64,000 nt of DNA from Allomuricauda sp. CAU 1633. GTDB taxonomy: Bacteria; Bacteroidota; Bacteroidia; Flavobacteriales; Flavobacteriaceae. The notes beneath the pieces are model-generated. The model had not been told where the DNA came from. It saw only the letters and a program-made list of their open reading frames with translations, and ran no database searches. Positions 16,935-25,824 of the stretch are shown piece after piece. The DNA is taken from the NCBI RefSeq assembly GCF_017313225.1, contig NZ_JAFLNE010000002.1, forward strand, positions 868,001 through 932,000, read 5' to 3'. The first letter of the stretch is position 1. Each line of letters begins with the position of its first letter. The translations under genes were made by a program, and so were the position numbers.

Positions 16935-17837
16935 TCAGTTAAAAGATGCCCTAAATTCTACAGGTGATTGCTTGGTCTTGCTTTTGAAAAGTTTACTGAA
17001 CGATTGGGAGTGTTCAAATCCCAAAGTGTAGGCAATCTCACTTATGGAAAGTTGTGTCGTTGACAGTTTTTCCTTTGCTTTTTCAATCAATTTTTCGTGG
17101 ATATGCTGCTGGGTGCTCTGTCCGGTCAATACCTTGAGTAGACTGCTCAGATAGTTGGAGGAAACATTCAAGGCTTCCGCAACATATTGGACCGTAGGGA
17201 GCCCTTTATGAACGGCTTCCTCGCTGTTGAAGTAAACGTTGAGAAATTCCTCCAACCGAACCAAAATCTCGTGGTTGGAAATTTTTCGTGTGATGAATTG
17301 ACGTTGATAATAGCGTTCTGCATAATTGAGAAACAGTTCCATTTGAGCAATGATGATATTTTGACTGAATTTATCCGTATTGGAATGGTATTCCTGCTGA
17401 ATGTTCAACAAGATATCCGTTAGGGTTTTCTCTTCCTTTTCGGAAAGAAAAAGAGCCTCATTAATAGCATATCCGAAGAATTCATAGTTTTTGATGTTTT
17501 TGGCCAGTGGGGTATTCCATAAAAAATCGGGATGAATCAGCAATAGCCAACCAGAAGGTGCTGTTTCGGAAGGCAACATTTCAAGCTGAAGTACTTGTCG
17601 GGGAGCAATAAAACTCAACAGCCCCTCGTCAAAATCGTACTCCTGTTGACCATATCTTACCTTGGCAGGTATATCTCGTTTTAAACCAATGGAATAGAAA
17701 TTTTGTATCCAAGTGACCTCCTTCTCATGGGTTTGGTAATTCACTTTTCCATAATCAACCAAGCTAACCAAAGGATGCTCTGGTTTTGGCAGGTCGCAAA
17801 AGGTGTGGAATTCACTCAATGTGTTGAAGGTATACAT
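16935..17837 (-). CDS. AraC family transcriptional regulator
   Basis: From the start MYTFNTLSEFHTFC (chosen here) the product has 300 residues. The C-terminal third holds two HTH units: YVAEALNVSSNYLSSLLKVLTGQSTQQHIHEKLIEKAKEKL and ISEIAYTLGFEHSQSFSKLFKSKTKQSP. The N-terminal part is a cupin-like sensing domain. The frame is open to 17894, but that extension would overlap a hairpin (17872-17892) that looks like the terminator of the upstream SDR gene. Flavobacterial relatives of this type often sit beside the SDR or NAD(P)H enzyme they control, and here the SDR gene is directly upstream. Its target is inferred. Confidence 0.88.
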   Translation of the reverse strand: MYTFNTLSEFHTFCDLPKPEHPLVSLVDYGKVNYQTHEKEVTWIQNFYSIGLKRDIPAKVRYGQQEYDFDEGLLSFIAPRQVLQLEMLPSETAPSGWLLLIHPDFLWNTPLAKNIKNYEFFGYAINEALFLSEKEEKTLTDILLNIQQEYHSNTDKFSQNIIIAQMELFLNYAERYYQRQFITRKISNHEILVRLEEFLNVYFNSEEAVHKGLPTVQYVAEALNVSSNYLSSLLKVLTGQSTQQHIHEKLIEKAKEKLSTTQLSISEIAYTLGFEHSQSFSKLFKSKTKQSPVEFRASFN

Positions 17838-17871
17838 GTAAATTTGTATCAAAAATTTGAAAGAAAATGCC

Positions 17872-17892
17872 GGCCGAACCAAGTGGTCGGCC
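17872..17892 (-). terminator. GC-rich hairpin between the SDR and AraC genes
   Basis: The stem GGCCGAACC/TGGTCGGCC has one bulge and a short loop. On the minus strand it is followed by ATTTTCTTTC, a weak T tract. It lies 21 bases after the SDR stop. Confidence 0.5.
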
Positions 17893-17913
17893 AAGCACTT
17901 ACCAAATTAACCA

Positions 17914-18756
17914 TTAATTCGCAAAGTCGGTGGAATAGCTTAATTCCTTACCTGCGCGCAAGGCGCTTTCCAAGGTTTTCAATTTATTCTCGACCATGGC
18001 ATACGCATCACTTCCCAAGAATAAGTGTAGTATGGGATTGTCACTTTCAGCCACTTGGATTAGGACTTCCGCGGCTTTTTCGGGGTCGCCCAACTGATTT
18101 CCGGAAATTTCTTCAATGTGAAGACGTTCAAACTCGCGGGCTTGTGCATAGATATCCATTCTGTTAGCGGCCAAATGCAAGGAATCACTCGTCAAGAATT
18201 CAGTACGGAAATAGCCAGGGTAGACCAGTGTGGTATTGATTCCGAACGGTTTTGCTTCTTCTGAGAGAGCCTCGGTTAGCCCAACCACAGCAAATTTTGT
18301 GGCACAGTAGATACCAAATCCGGGGAAGTTGGCCACCATACCTGCAACGGAAGCAATATTGAAAATATGCCCAGAACCCTGTTTCCTTAGAATCGGCATG
18401 GTTTTGCGAACTACATTGAGAAGCCCAAAGACATTAACGTCAAAATTTTCACGGGACTCTGCGTCGGTCAACTCTTCCAAGGTTCCATTTTGACCATATC
18501 CTGCATTGTTGACCACCACATCCAGACTTCTAAAGGTTTCAATTGTTTTGGAGATTCCCGAGGCCACACTTGCCTCGCTCATTAAATCAACCTGCAAGGG
18601 CAGAAAATTCTCCTGATTGCCCACCGCACTTTCCAGCGCAGTTAAACTTCTTGAGGTAGCAGCAACCGGGTACCCTTGGTCCAATAACTTTTTCACGAGC
18701 GCCAGTCCAAGACCTTTTGAGGCCCCTGTGACCAACCAAACTTTTTTTGTGTCCAT
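17914..18756 (-). CDS. Short-chain dehydrogenase/reductase (SDR), classical type
   Basis: A 280-residue oxidoreductase with TGASKGLG (cofactor loop, residues 9-16), NNAGYGQNG, the catalytic Ser in IASVAGM and YCATKFAVVGLTEAL (Tyr/Lys). NAD(P)H preference and substrate are not evident. The start MDTKKVWLVTGAS is chosen over an upstream in-frame Met at 18828, because the 24 extra residues are not SDR-like and the classical Rossmann strand begins right after this Met. The neighbouring AraC gene downstream is a likely regulator. Confidence 0.92.
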   Translation of the reverse strand: MDTKKVWLVTGASKGLGLALVKKLLDQGYPVAATSRSLTALESAVGNQENFLPLQVDLMSEASVASGISKTIETFRSLDVVVNNAGYGQNGTLEELTDAESRENFDVNVFGLLNVVRKTMPILRKQGSGHIFNIASVAGMVANFPGFGIYCATKFAVVGLTEALSEEAKPFGINTTLVYPGYFRTEFLTSDSLHLAANRMDIYAQAREFERLHIEEISGNQLGDPEKAAEVLIQVAESDNPILHLFLGSDAYAMVENKLKTLESALRAGKELSYSTDFAN

Positions 18757-18883
18757 TTTTCTTTGTTTTAAATTTTTATGAATTGACACTGCAAAGTTGG
18801 TTCCAATAAAAAAGAGGGATGTAGCCAAATCCTTGGTTGTTGTAGTCGAATTTGGAAGCTAATATTTTAAGAGAGTATAAGTT

Positions 18884-20095
18884 CTAATTCTTTTTCAACA
18901 AAGCCATATAAAATCCATCAAAGCCACTTTCGGAGGCATAGACGTTTTTCTCCTTGATGAATTCAAAGTCTTGTCCGGCTTCGGATGCCAAGAATTTGTT
19001 GACCTGCTCTGTGTTTTCTTGGGGAAGGATGGAGCAAGTGGCATATACCATCTGTCCTCCTTTTTTTAGCATTTTGCTATAGTTCTGAAGAATATCTTGC
19101 TGTACACCCATGATTCGGTCAATGAATTCAGGTTCCAACTTCCATTTGGAGTCGGGATTTCTTCGAAGTACGCCCAAACCGGAGCAAGGAGCATCGAGCA
19201 ATAGTCTATCAGCACTATTGTGCAATTTTTTAATGACTTTGGTGGAATCAATGACCCTGGTTTCAAAATTATGGACCCCATTTCGTCTTGCTCTGATTTT
19301 GAGTTTTTTCAACTTACTCTCATAAATATCCAAAGCGATCAACTGACCTTTATTTTCCATTTGCGAAGCCAAGTGAAGGGTTTTGCCTCCAGCACCGGCA
19401 CAGGCGTCAATGACACGTTGCCCAGGTTTCACCTCCAAAGAGGGAGCAACCAATTGGGAAGAAGCATCCTGAACTTCAAACAGCCCATCCTTAAAAGCTT
19501 CTGTGGTAAAGACATTCTTGCGCTCTTTCAGGCGAAGGGCATCTGGGTATCCTTCCAAGGTTTCGGTTTCAATATCGTCCTTGCCCAAAAATGCCTGTAA
19601 TTGTTCCTTTTGGATTTTTAGGGTGTTGGTACGGAGGATGACATCGGCCTGTTGGTTCAATGCGGCAATTTCCTTGGTCCAAAGTTTATCTCCCAATGCT
19701 TTCTCGCCCAATTCGTCTATCCAATCTGGAATGGATTCCCGAAACTTCCTAATTTTTGACAACTCATCAAACCGTCCCTTGATGCGGCGTTCAGGGGTGC
19801 CTTCCAGCTGTTTCCAATCAGGAATTCGGATACCCCGCAACACACACCATACCGAAAACAATCGAAACAAATGGGGGCGGGTGAAGGGTTCGTTCGTTTC
19901 AGCGATTTCAGCATAAAGCCGTTTCCATCGAACAATATCATACGTCGTCTCCGCAATAAAGGCGCGATCCCGAGAGCCCCAACGCTTATCATACCGTAAC
20001 ACTTTTTCAATGACTTTATCGGCATATTCCCCTTCATTGAAAATCATATGCAAAGCATCAATTACGGCAAAAACAAGATTTCGATGTAAACGCAT
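18884..20095 (-). CDS. RsmB/NOP2-family rRNA (cytosine-C5) methyltransferase
   Basis: A 403-residue SAM-dependent RNA m5C methyltransferase. The N-terminal region (about 1-130) is NusB-like in character. The catalytic domain shows DACAGAGGKTLHLASQ (SAM site), LLDAPCSGLGVLRRNPD (motif IV with its Cys) and VYATCSILPQENTEQV (motif VI, nucleophile Cys in TC). The nearest well-known relative is RsmB, which modifies C967 of 16S rRNA. The exact target base is inferred. A TACCTTTG -7 box lies 18 bases upstream, facing the divergent lipoprotein gene. Confidence 0.93.
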   Translation of the reverse strand: MRLHRNLVFAVIDALHMIFNEGEYADKVIEKVLRYDKRWGSRDRAFIAETTYDIVRWKRLYAEIAETNEPFTRPHLFRLFSVWCVLRGIRIPDWKQLEGTPERRIKGRFDELSKIRKFRESIPDWIDELGEKALGDKLWTKEIAALNQQADVILRTNTLKIQKEQLQAFLGKDDIETETLEGYPDALRLKERKNVFTTEAFKDGLFEVQDASSQLVAPSLEVKPGQRVIDACAGAGGKTLHLASQMENKGQLIALDIYESKLKKLKIRARRNGVHNFETRVIDSTKVIKKLHNSADRLLLDAPCSGLGVLRRNPDSKWKLEPEFIDRIMGVQQDILQNYSKMLKKGGQMVYATCSILPQENTEQVNKFLASEAGQDFEFIKEKNVYASESGFDGFYMALLKKN

Positions 20096-20112
20096 GGTGT
20101 AAAATAAGGTTG

Positions 20113-20120
20113 CAAAGGTA
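20113..20120 (-). promoter_or_regulatory. -7 box of the RsmB-like gene
   Basis: Minus-strand TACCTTTG matches TAnnTTTG exactly. The region between the two divergent starts is only 59 bases, so the promoters of both genes must overlap or abut here. Confidence 0.5.
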
Positions 20121-20154
20121 CCATTTCTGTGTACTTTTACGGAAAATAAATAGC

Positions 20155-21186
20155 ATGCGATTTCCCCTATTGGTTTTGTTTACCCTCATTTTAGCTTCTT
20201 GTGCCCAAGAACCAAAGTACCAACCCTACCAATCTGTTTCGATTACTCCGGTTTATGAAGATTCGGTCAGTATTAGGGCCATTACGTTTTTGGATGGTAG
20301 AACCTTAGCTTTCGCTGGAAGTGGGGGTAAGTATGGAACTGTAGATTTGGTATCCCAAAAGGTTCGCTCCAACGTTCAACACCATGATTCCATTACACCT
20401 GCTTTTCGAGCGGTGGGAAATACCTCCAATGATTTTTTTATGCTTTCCATAGATAGTCCGGCGCTACTCTATAAAACAGGTGATCACGGAAAAATGGAGT
20501 TGGTCTACAAAGAAGAAGGAGAGGGCGTATTCTACGATTGCATGGCATTTTGGAACGAAACTGACGGCATTGCAGTGGGTGATACGGTTGATGGATGCCT
20601 TTCCATTATTATTACTAGGGATGGTGGGCAGACCTGGAACAAGATTCCGTGTTCGGATTTACCCGAAGGTATTGAAGGTGAAGGTGCTTTTGCCGCAAGC
20701 AACAGTAACGTAGCCGTAGCAGGAAAACAAGCTTGGATTGGGACCACAGCGGGACGGGTATATCATACTACAGATAAGGGAGTAACATGGACCGTGCAGC
20801 AAACGTCCATTGTTCATGAAGAGGAAACCCAAGGCATCTATTCCATGGATTTTTATGATGAAAACACTGGATTTGCCATTGGCGGGGATTATACCCAACC
20901 AGAATCCAATAGGGCCAATAAGATGATTACCCATGATGGTGGAAAAACGTGGAATCTTATTGCGGACTGGCAGGAGCCCAACTATAAAAGTTGTGTACAG
21001 TTTGTTCCCAATTCGGAAGGGAAAGGGTTGGTAGCTGTTGGATTCACGGGAATTTCATATTCTGGGGATGGCGGTGAGCACTGGAAAATGTTCAGTGATG
21101 AGTCGTTTTTTACGCTTCGGTTTTTGAATGATTCGGTGGCCTTTGCTGCGGGAAGAAATCGAATTTCGAAATTGGTTTTTAGATAA
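20155..21186 (+). CDS. Asp-box/YCF48-like beta-propeller lipoprotein
   Basis: From MRFPLLVLFTLILASC the product has 343 residues. LASC is a lipobox, so the mature protein is probably a lipoprotein. Four Asp-box (BNR) motifs are visible: DGGQTWNKI, DKGVTWTVQ, DGGKTWNLI and DGGEHWKMF, implying a beta-propeller like YCF48/HCF136 assembly factors or sialidase-type folds. Catalytic sialidase residues are not evident. The frame is open 15 codons further upstream, but the lipoprotein signal fixes the start here. Role unknown; no operon partner. Confidence 0.87.
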   Translation: MRFPLLVLFTLILASCAQEPKYQPYQSVSITPVYEDSVSIRAITFLDGRTLAFAGSGGKYGTVDLVSQKVRSNVQHHDSITPAFRAVGNTSNDFFMLSIDSPALLYKTGDHGKMELVYKEEGEGVFYDCMAFWNETDGIAVGDTVDGCLSIIITRDGGQTWNKIPCSDLPEGIEGEGAFAASNSNVAVAGKQAWIGTTAGRVYHTTDKGVTWTVQQTSIVHEEETQGIYSMDFYDENTGFAIGGDYTQPESNRANKMITHDGGKTWNLIADWQEPNYKSCVQFVPNSEGKGLVAVGFTGISYSGDGGEHWKMFSDESFFTLRFLNDSVAFAAGRNRISKLVFR

Positions 21187-21339
21187 AAAGCAGCCCTTGT
21201 TTCTACATCTGAATGAAACATCCACTTATCGTCTTTTCGAGGAAAAGTAGCGGATGTGCCGTATCTTTATAATCCAATTTATGTACGAATTGGCACTGTG
21301 TGCTTTTGGTTTAATTGGACTTTGAAAACAGTATTGGAT

Positions 21340-22299
21340 ATGACGTATGCCTCTGGTTTTACATTTGACCTTTTTCTAAGGCGAAGGCTGCATCCTTACT
21401 ATTCCAATCTGCTACGAAACTTGATTACGGACAAAGAGTTTGCCCCAATGCCTTTAAGTTCACTCCCTGAGACTGGCAGCTTTTCAATGGTGACCGATGT
21501 TCCGGATTACCTTGATGTGTCCCTAAAGATGGAGTCGAATCAATTAAAAACCAAAAAGGTAAAGCAATATCAAGGTTTTTTATGCGATTTGTCGGATTGT
21601 GAAACGGCTTTGGACTATATGTCCACCAAATTCAGCAAAAAATCCATCAAGAATATCAGGGCCAAAAAGCGGCAGCTCGAAACCCAATATAATATAGTCT
21701 ACAAGAACCATTATGGGGAAATCGATAGGGAGCATTATGATTTTTTGTTTGACAGGTTTTATGACCTGCTGAAAAAAAGGTTTGATGAAAAGAAAATCCA
21801 GAACAGATATTTGTTGGTCTGGAAAACGTACCACGAACTGGTCTATCCCATGATTTTACGCAAGGAAGCATCATTGTTCGCCATTTATGATGGCGAAGAG
21901 CCAATTGCCCTGGCCTTAGATTTTTATGTAGAGGATATTTCTTTTGGATACATTCAGGTATTTGATGCAGAATACCAAAAATACTATATGGGAGATGTAT
22001 TTATGATGGAGCGTTTGGATTGGTTGTTATCCCATACGTTCAAGATATTCGACTTTTTAATGGGGGAGACCTATTACAAAATAAAATGGTCCAACCACAG
22101 CTACACATACCATCATCAACTTTTTTATAAACCCAATTCGTTGATGGGCAACTTAAAAATGCAGTATGTAAAAGCCAAGTTGCAGTTTAAACAGTATCTG
22201 CGGGATAAAGGGATTTTGGGCAAACTATTCAGTATGGACCGATTGCTGTACCGTCGGATGTCCAAAAAATTGAAGGGGTATGATTGGAAAAACCCATAA
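21340..22299 (+). CDS. BioF2/GNAT-like acyltransferase, paralogue 1
   Basis: A 319-residue protein that aligns with the next gene on the opposite strand. Shared strings are KQYQGF/KQYPGF, YDFLFDRFYDLLKKRF versus YDLLFDRFRKLLEKRF, YPMILRKEASLFAIYDGEEPIAL versus YPMIIKNEAGLFVVKNGDLPIAI, and LKFKQYLR-type ends. The C-terminal half resembles the GNAT-related BioF2/CelD-type domain used in polysaccharide or lipid acylation. The frame is open to 21256, but a TATCTTTA -7-like box at 21262-21269 and alignment with the paralogue favour the Met at 21340. It converges on the paralogue with 16 bases between stops. Confidence 0.78.
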   Translation: MTYASGFTFDLFLRRRLHPYYSNLLRNLITDKEFAPMPLSSLPETGSFSMVTDVPDYLDVSLKMESNQLKTKKVKQYQGFLCDLSDCETALDYMSTKFSKKSIKNIRAKKRQLETQYNIVYKNHYGEIDREHYDFLFDRFYDLLKKRFDEKKIQNRYLLVWKTYHELVYPMILRKEASLFAIYDGEEPIALALDFYVEDISFGYIQVFDAEYQKYYMGDVFMMERLDWLLSHTFKIFDFLMGETYYKIKWSNHSYTYHHQLFYKPNSLMGNLKMQYVKAKLQFKQYLRDKGILGKLFSMDRLLYRRMSKKLKGYDWKNP

Positions 22300-22315
22300 T
22301 CGCTACGCTATAAAA

Positions 22316-23545
22316 TTAGGTGAGGCGGGCTACTTTTTTAGAATTTTTGCCCCGAAATAGATATTGTCCATTTGAGCCACGATACACCTCAACATCTTTG
22401 GCTGACTCATTGTTCAAGTATAAAAAATCAAAAAACAGTTTAATCACCTGTGGACTATACCCATCTGTTGGTTGGAGGGCTGAATCATCCTGTACTTCAG
22501 CCTCTTCAAAAACTACAGTTTTACCCTTTTCATCTATTGTGTTTTCGGAATCCCATTTCTTTTTACGAAAAGAGAAAAGAGCTTTGTTCAATAACCGGTT
22601 GAGGTCCTTTTCCCGGAGATACTGCTTTAGTTTGAAGTAATTTTTGGCCATCACGGCCTTTGCAGTGGATGAAAGTGATTCGGAGTTGTAGAGAATGTGG
22701 TATTCAAAATTGTAATCTCTTGTGGCCCACCGGGTTTTATAATCAAAATAACCTTTGGAAAAGTCCAGTATTTGGAATTTGTTGGTAATCCCCCAATCAA
22801 TAAGATGCATAATATTGACCGAACCCAAATGGAATTTGGCATAATCAATATCAAAAACGGTAATGGCATCAAAAATAATGTCCTTTGAAAAATAGACCAA
22901 TGTAATGGCAATGGGAAGATCTCCATTTTTGACGACAAAGAGCCCAGCTTCGTTTTTTATGATCATGGGATAAGCCACCTTTTTATAGAAATCCCATTCC
23001 TTTTCATCCAAATTGTTATTGTACTCTTCCTTGTCTAGAAATCGTTTTTCCAAAAGTTTCCTAAACCTGTCAAAGAGTAAGTCGTACTCTCCTTGGGTAA
23101 TATCACCCACGTGCATCTTTGCTTTTATATCAAAGCATTCCGAGAGTCTTCTGCTGTATTTGTTCAGTTTGTATCTGCTCGATTTCTTAAACTTTTTCTG
23201 GAGGTAATCTTGCAAGCTCGAAAAACTGTCGAGCTCAATTAAGAAACCAGGATATTGTTTGATTCGTAGAAGTTTTGTGGGCTTTACCCCTTGAGGTTGA
23301 GGGATGTTGAAATAAGTTGGGACATCAAAAATCAGCAAAGTTTCTTTTTTAAGGGCCAAAGAATGCTCCAAGGTGTATTGCATCCCCTTTGTATGGGTTT
23401 TTCCGTAATTGGTGTGTATACCCCATTTTCCCATATAAAACTTGGGGCCAAAAACTCCCTTGACTTCAATTGGTGTGTTTTCTTTACTGAAAGATTTAGC
23501 CCATATTTTTGTGAAGGTCTCAGACAAAAATGGGTTGTCAATCAT
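22316..23545 (-). CDS. BioF2/GNAT-like acyltransferase, paralogue 2
   Basis: A 409-residue relative of the convergent gene at 21340-22299, with the same order of motifs over about 250 residues. A basic segment KKFKKSSRYKLNKYSRR precedes the acyltransferase-like domain. It carries an extra C-terminal region of about 80 residues, acidic then ending LYLNNESAKDVEVYRGSNGQYLF, that the paralogue lacks. Its start overlaps the end of the upstream FemAB-like gene by 8 bases, so the two are translationally coupled. Substrate unknown; cell-surface polymer or lipid modification is a guess from the family. Confidence 0.8.
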   Translation of the reverse strand: MIDNPFLSETFTKIWAKSFSKENTPIEVKGVFGPKFYMGKWGIHTNYGKTHTKGMQYTLEHSLALKKETLLIFDVPTYFNIPQPQGVKPTKLLRIKQYPGFLIELDSFSSLQDYLQKKFKKSSRYKLNKYSRRLSECFDIKAKMHVGDITQGEYDLLFDRFRKLLEKRFLDKEEYNNNLDEKEWDFYKKVAYPMIIKNEAGLFVVKNGDLPIAITLVYFSKDIIFDAITVFDIDYAKFHLGSVNIMHLIDWGITNKFQILDFSKGYFDYKTRWATRDYNFEYHILYNSESLSSTAKAVMAKNYFKLKQYLREKDLNRLLNKALFSFRKKKWDSENTIDEKGKTVVFEEAEVQDDSALQPTDGYSPQVIKLFFDFLYLNNESAKDVEVYRGSNGQYLFRGKNSKKVARLT

Positions 23546-24623
23546 CGCTCAAGCAGTTTATTTTGGAAATCTCTGTTTCATTACAGGCTGCATCCTGTCG
23601 GTAGAGCGGGAAAAAGCAGGAGTTTTTATCAATTTCATGCTTGTTTAAAGCTTCCCGTTGCTTCAAAAGCTTTTCATACTTAACATCATCCACTACATAC
23701 TGCCACGAACAGAATGTCTTAAAATCCTTAGAGAACCCAGATTTGAAGTAAAACAGGGAATCATTGTCATGTCCACTGAGTCCGCCACCCAAATTGAAAT
23801 TAACAAACCCTTGTTGGGCAGCTGTTTTTCGGACATGGTCTATGAGCAACTTAATTGGGTTTAGATGAAAATATTCATTTTTAACTCCTGACAGGTGGTA
23901 CTGTACGGTGCCATTGTTTTTGGTGAAAATGGCACCTCCTGCAAAGTCGCCCGATTTTTTGTGTCGGGCCACTAAAAGTTCAGCATGAATTTGACCACTG
24001 GCCAAAAGTTTATAAAAATACTTCTTACCAAAGAAGTAACTGGGCTTGGCATGTAGCCTTTTCATATTATCACAGTAAGTGCCAATAAACTCATCCAAAA
24101 AATCTTCATGGGTTCCATCAATAATTTCATATTCCTTGGCTTCCTTATTGATATAGGTTCTCAATCTTCTACCGTACTGTTGCTTTTGCTGCTCCAAACT
24201 TTGGGTAAGATCTATGTTCACCACATTGCCATGTGGGACAATTTTCCCAACACCCTTAAGAACCGCATCTTGTTTGGTGATATATGGATGTAGCCTAGAG
24301 AATACAGAAACAATCTGATTGTCTCTCAAAAATGCACAGAGTTGCTTTTTAAAATCTTCATTATTGAATTCTGGGCCTATATTTTTCCCAATGGGTCCTA
24401 CATAACCGTAAACCGAAGTGGCATCCTTAAGTTCGGTTCCTTCAATATCCCTAATAAGCAATGGAATAGCAATAAGGGAGTCGCCCCTTTCATATTTGAC
24501 CAAAATTGGCCGCTCACCAGTTTTTTTTGATATCTGATGGTAGTCGTACGTGTGATAAAAATCTGCTTGCTCACATTGGTCCACAACCTGTCCCCAAGCA
24601 TTTCTATCCTGAAAGACTTGCAT
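23538..24623 (-). CDS. FemAB/GNAT-like acyltransferase
   Basis: A 361-residue protein from MQVFQDRNAWGQVVDQC. Motifs ADFYHTYDYHQISKKTGERPILVKYE, YGYVGPIG, QQYGRRLRTYINKE and ggaIFTKNNGTVQYHLSGVKNEYFHLNPIKLLIDHV match the FemAB-like branch of GNAT proteins that act on peptidoglycan bridges or exopolysaccharides. An upstream in-frame Met at 24689 exists, but those 22 residues are unlike the family and contain a TATATTTA promoter-like box. The gene overlaps paralogue 2, forming a two-gene operon. Three such enzymes cluster here. Confidence 0.8.
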   Translation of the reverse strand: MQVFQDRNAWGQVVDQCEQADFYHTYDYHQISKKTGERPILVKYERGDSLIAIPLLIRDIEGTELKDATSVYGYVGPIGKNIGPEFNNEDFKKQLCAFLRDNQIVSVFSRLHPYITKQDAVLKGVGKIVPHGNVVNIDLTQSLEQQKQQYGRRLRTYINKEAKEYEIIDGTHEDFLDEFIGTYCDNMKRLHAKPSYFFGKKYFYKLLASGQIHAELLVARHKKSGDFAGGAIFTKNNGTVQYHLSGVKNEYFHLNPIKLLIDHVRKTAAQQGFVNFNLGGGLSGHDNDSLFYFKSGFSKDFKTFCSWQYVVDDVKYEKLLKQREALNKHEIDKNSCFFPLYRQDAACNETEISKINCLSDD

Positions 24624-24839
24624 AAGTTCAATTTTGTAAATATAGCGAAAATAGTAGTAGAAGGTTTTAGGAAACATGACAAAAGTCATGTGTATCAGTA
24701 GATTGGTTGAATCGTTTGAAAAACTCGATGAAATTACCTTAGGGTGTACAATTTTTGTTGTTCAAGCAAAATAAACAAGACAGTTTAGCCTTTGGTCAAC
24801 ATAAATTTTTAGGAGAAAAACAAATCTTACGCCTAAGAA

Positions 24840-25271
24840 TTATCCTCCTCCTTGCTTCCTTCTATATTGCTGTAAAAGGCGTTTTTTAAAATCATCTTCC
24901 GCCTTTAGCAACAGCAGCACTTTTTTTGGCGAAATTACCTTTCTGATTTTTGAAATAAAAGCTTGGTCGGCGTCATACTTTTCGGTTTGGAGTGCAAGAA
25001 GATTGTCCAAAAGAGCTTCGGATTCACTATCGGAAAGACCTTGGGCAGCAGATAAGCGGGATTGTATTTCCTTTCTTCGGATGTTTTCCAAAGCATCCTC
25101 ATGCTCATTGTATATAGGCCAGAATTGTTGGGCTTCTTCACTTGTTAATCCAACCCGTTCTGTGATAAAGGCCACTTTTAAAGTTTTTATGCGATCTCTC
25201 ATGGGACCTTGGGCGTGCAGCCATACGGTTCCTATCAGAAAAGCAATGAGTATGTGTATTCTTTTATTCAT
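24840..25271 (-). CDS. Periplasmic LTxxQ/Spy-like protein of the ECF sigma operon
   Basis: A 143-residue exported protein with signal peptide MNKRIHILIAFLIGTVWLHAQ. The remaining chain is helical and charged. LTSEEAQQFWPIYNEHEDALENIRR is the repeat typical of small Bacteroidota periplasmic proteins annotated as sensors of ECF sigma factors, and resembles CpxP/Spy. It overlaps the upstream gene by 8 bases and is the last gene of the sigma/anti-sigma-like operon. A role in envelope stress sensing is inferred. Confidence 0.82.
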   Translation of the reverse strand: MNKRIHILIAFLIGTVWLHAQGPMRDRIKTLKVAFITERVGLTSEEAQQFWPIYNEHEDALENIRRKEIQSRLSAAQGLSDSESEALLDNLLALQTEKYDADQAFISKIRKVISPKKVLLLLKAEDDFKKRLLQQYRRKQGGG

Positions 25272-25791
25272 AATCGTTGTAATCTAAGTTTAAATCTTCA
25301 ATATCCTCCACGTTTTCATCCAAATATTCCAAAATGTTTTCGGCTTCAATGTCATTCTCCAACATATCGTTCAGCTCCAGATGATCCAGAGGAACCAATT
25401 CGGCAAGCTCATAGGTGCTCATATCAATCTCTGTAGTTTCAAAATAGGCATCGATTTCCGTGTTGGCCAAATCCTCAAAATCGATTGGTATTTCTGATTT
25501 CCAGTTGAGGCCAAAAACTAAAAGGAAAATTGCAGCAATGGCGGCCGCGCCATAATAGAATTTTCTGTAGGATGTAAGTTGGATGACTTTTGCCTCACTC
25601 TCTGTGGTTTTGGAAAGAACTTTTTCAGTAACCGAATTAAAATACCCTTCAGGTAGGGCAAAACCATCCGATTTTGGGATAATGGATTCCAGTTGGCTTT
25701 CTTCTTTACCGATTTTGTCCATGAGTCGCTCATGAAAGTTCTCAAAGTAGCCTTCTGGAGTATTGAAACTATTTTTTTTATCCTTTTTCAT
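25264..25791 (-). CDS. Membrane anti-sigma-like protein with PEGYF repeats
   Basis: A 175-residue protein with a cytoplasmic N-terminal part carrying two copies of a short motif, FNTPEGYFENF (9-19) and FALPEGYFNSV (44-54). A single membrane segment follows, YYGAAAIAAIFLLVFGL (about 79-95), then an acidic external domain ending LDENVEDIEDLNLDYNDYE. The gene lies between an ECF sigma factor and a periplasmic sensor-like gene, and the topology fits an anti-sigma factor. It has no ZAS zinc motif, so the assignment rests on context. Confidence 0.75.
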   Translation of the reverse strand: MKKDKKNSFNTPEGYFENFHERLMDKIGKEESQLESIIPKSDGFALPEGYFNSVTEKVLSKTTESEAKVIQLTSYRKFYYGAAAIAAIFLLVFGLNWKSEIPIDFEDLANTEIDAYFETTEIDMSTYELAELVPLDHLELNDMLENDIEAENILEYLDENVEDIEDLNLDYNDYE

Positions 25792-25824
25792 GTGTATCTA
25801 TTGACTTCAAAATCGGTAAATGGT

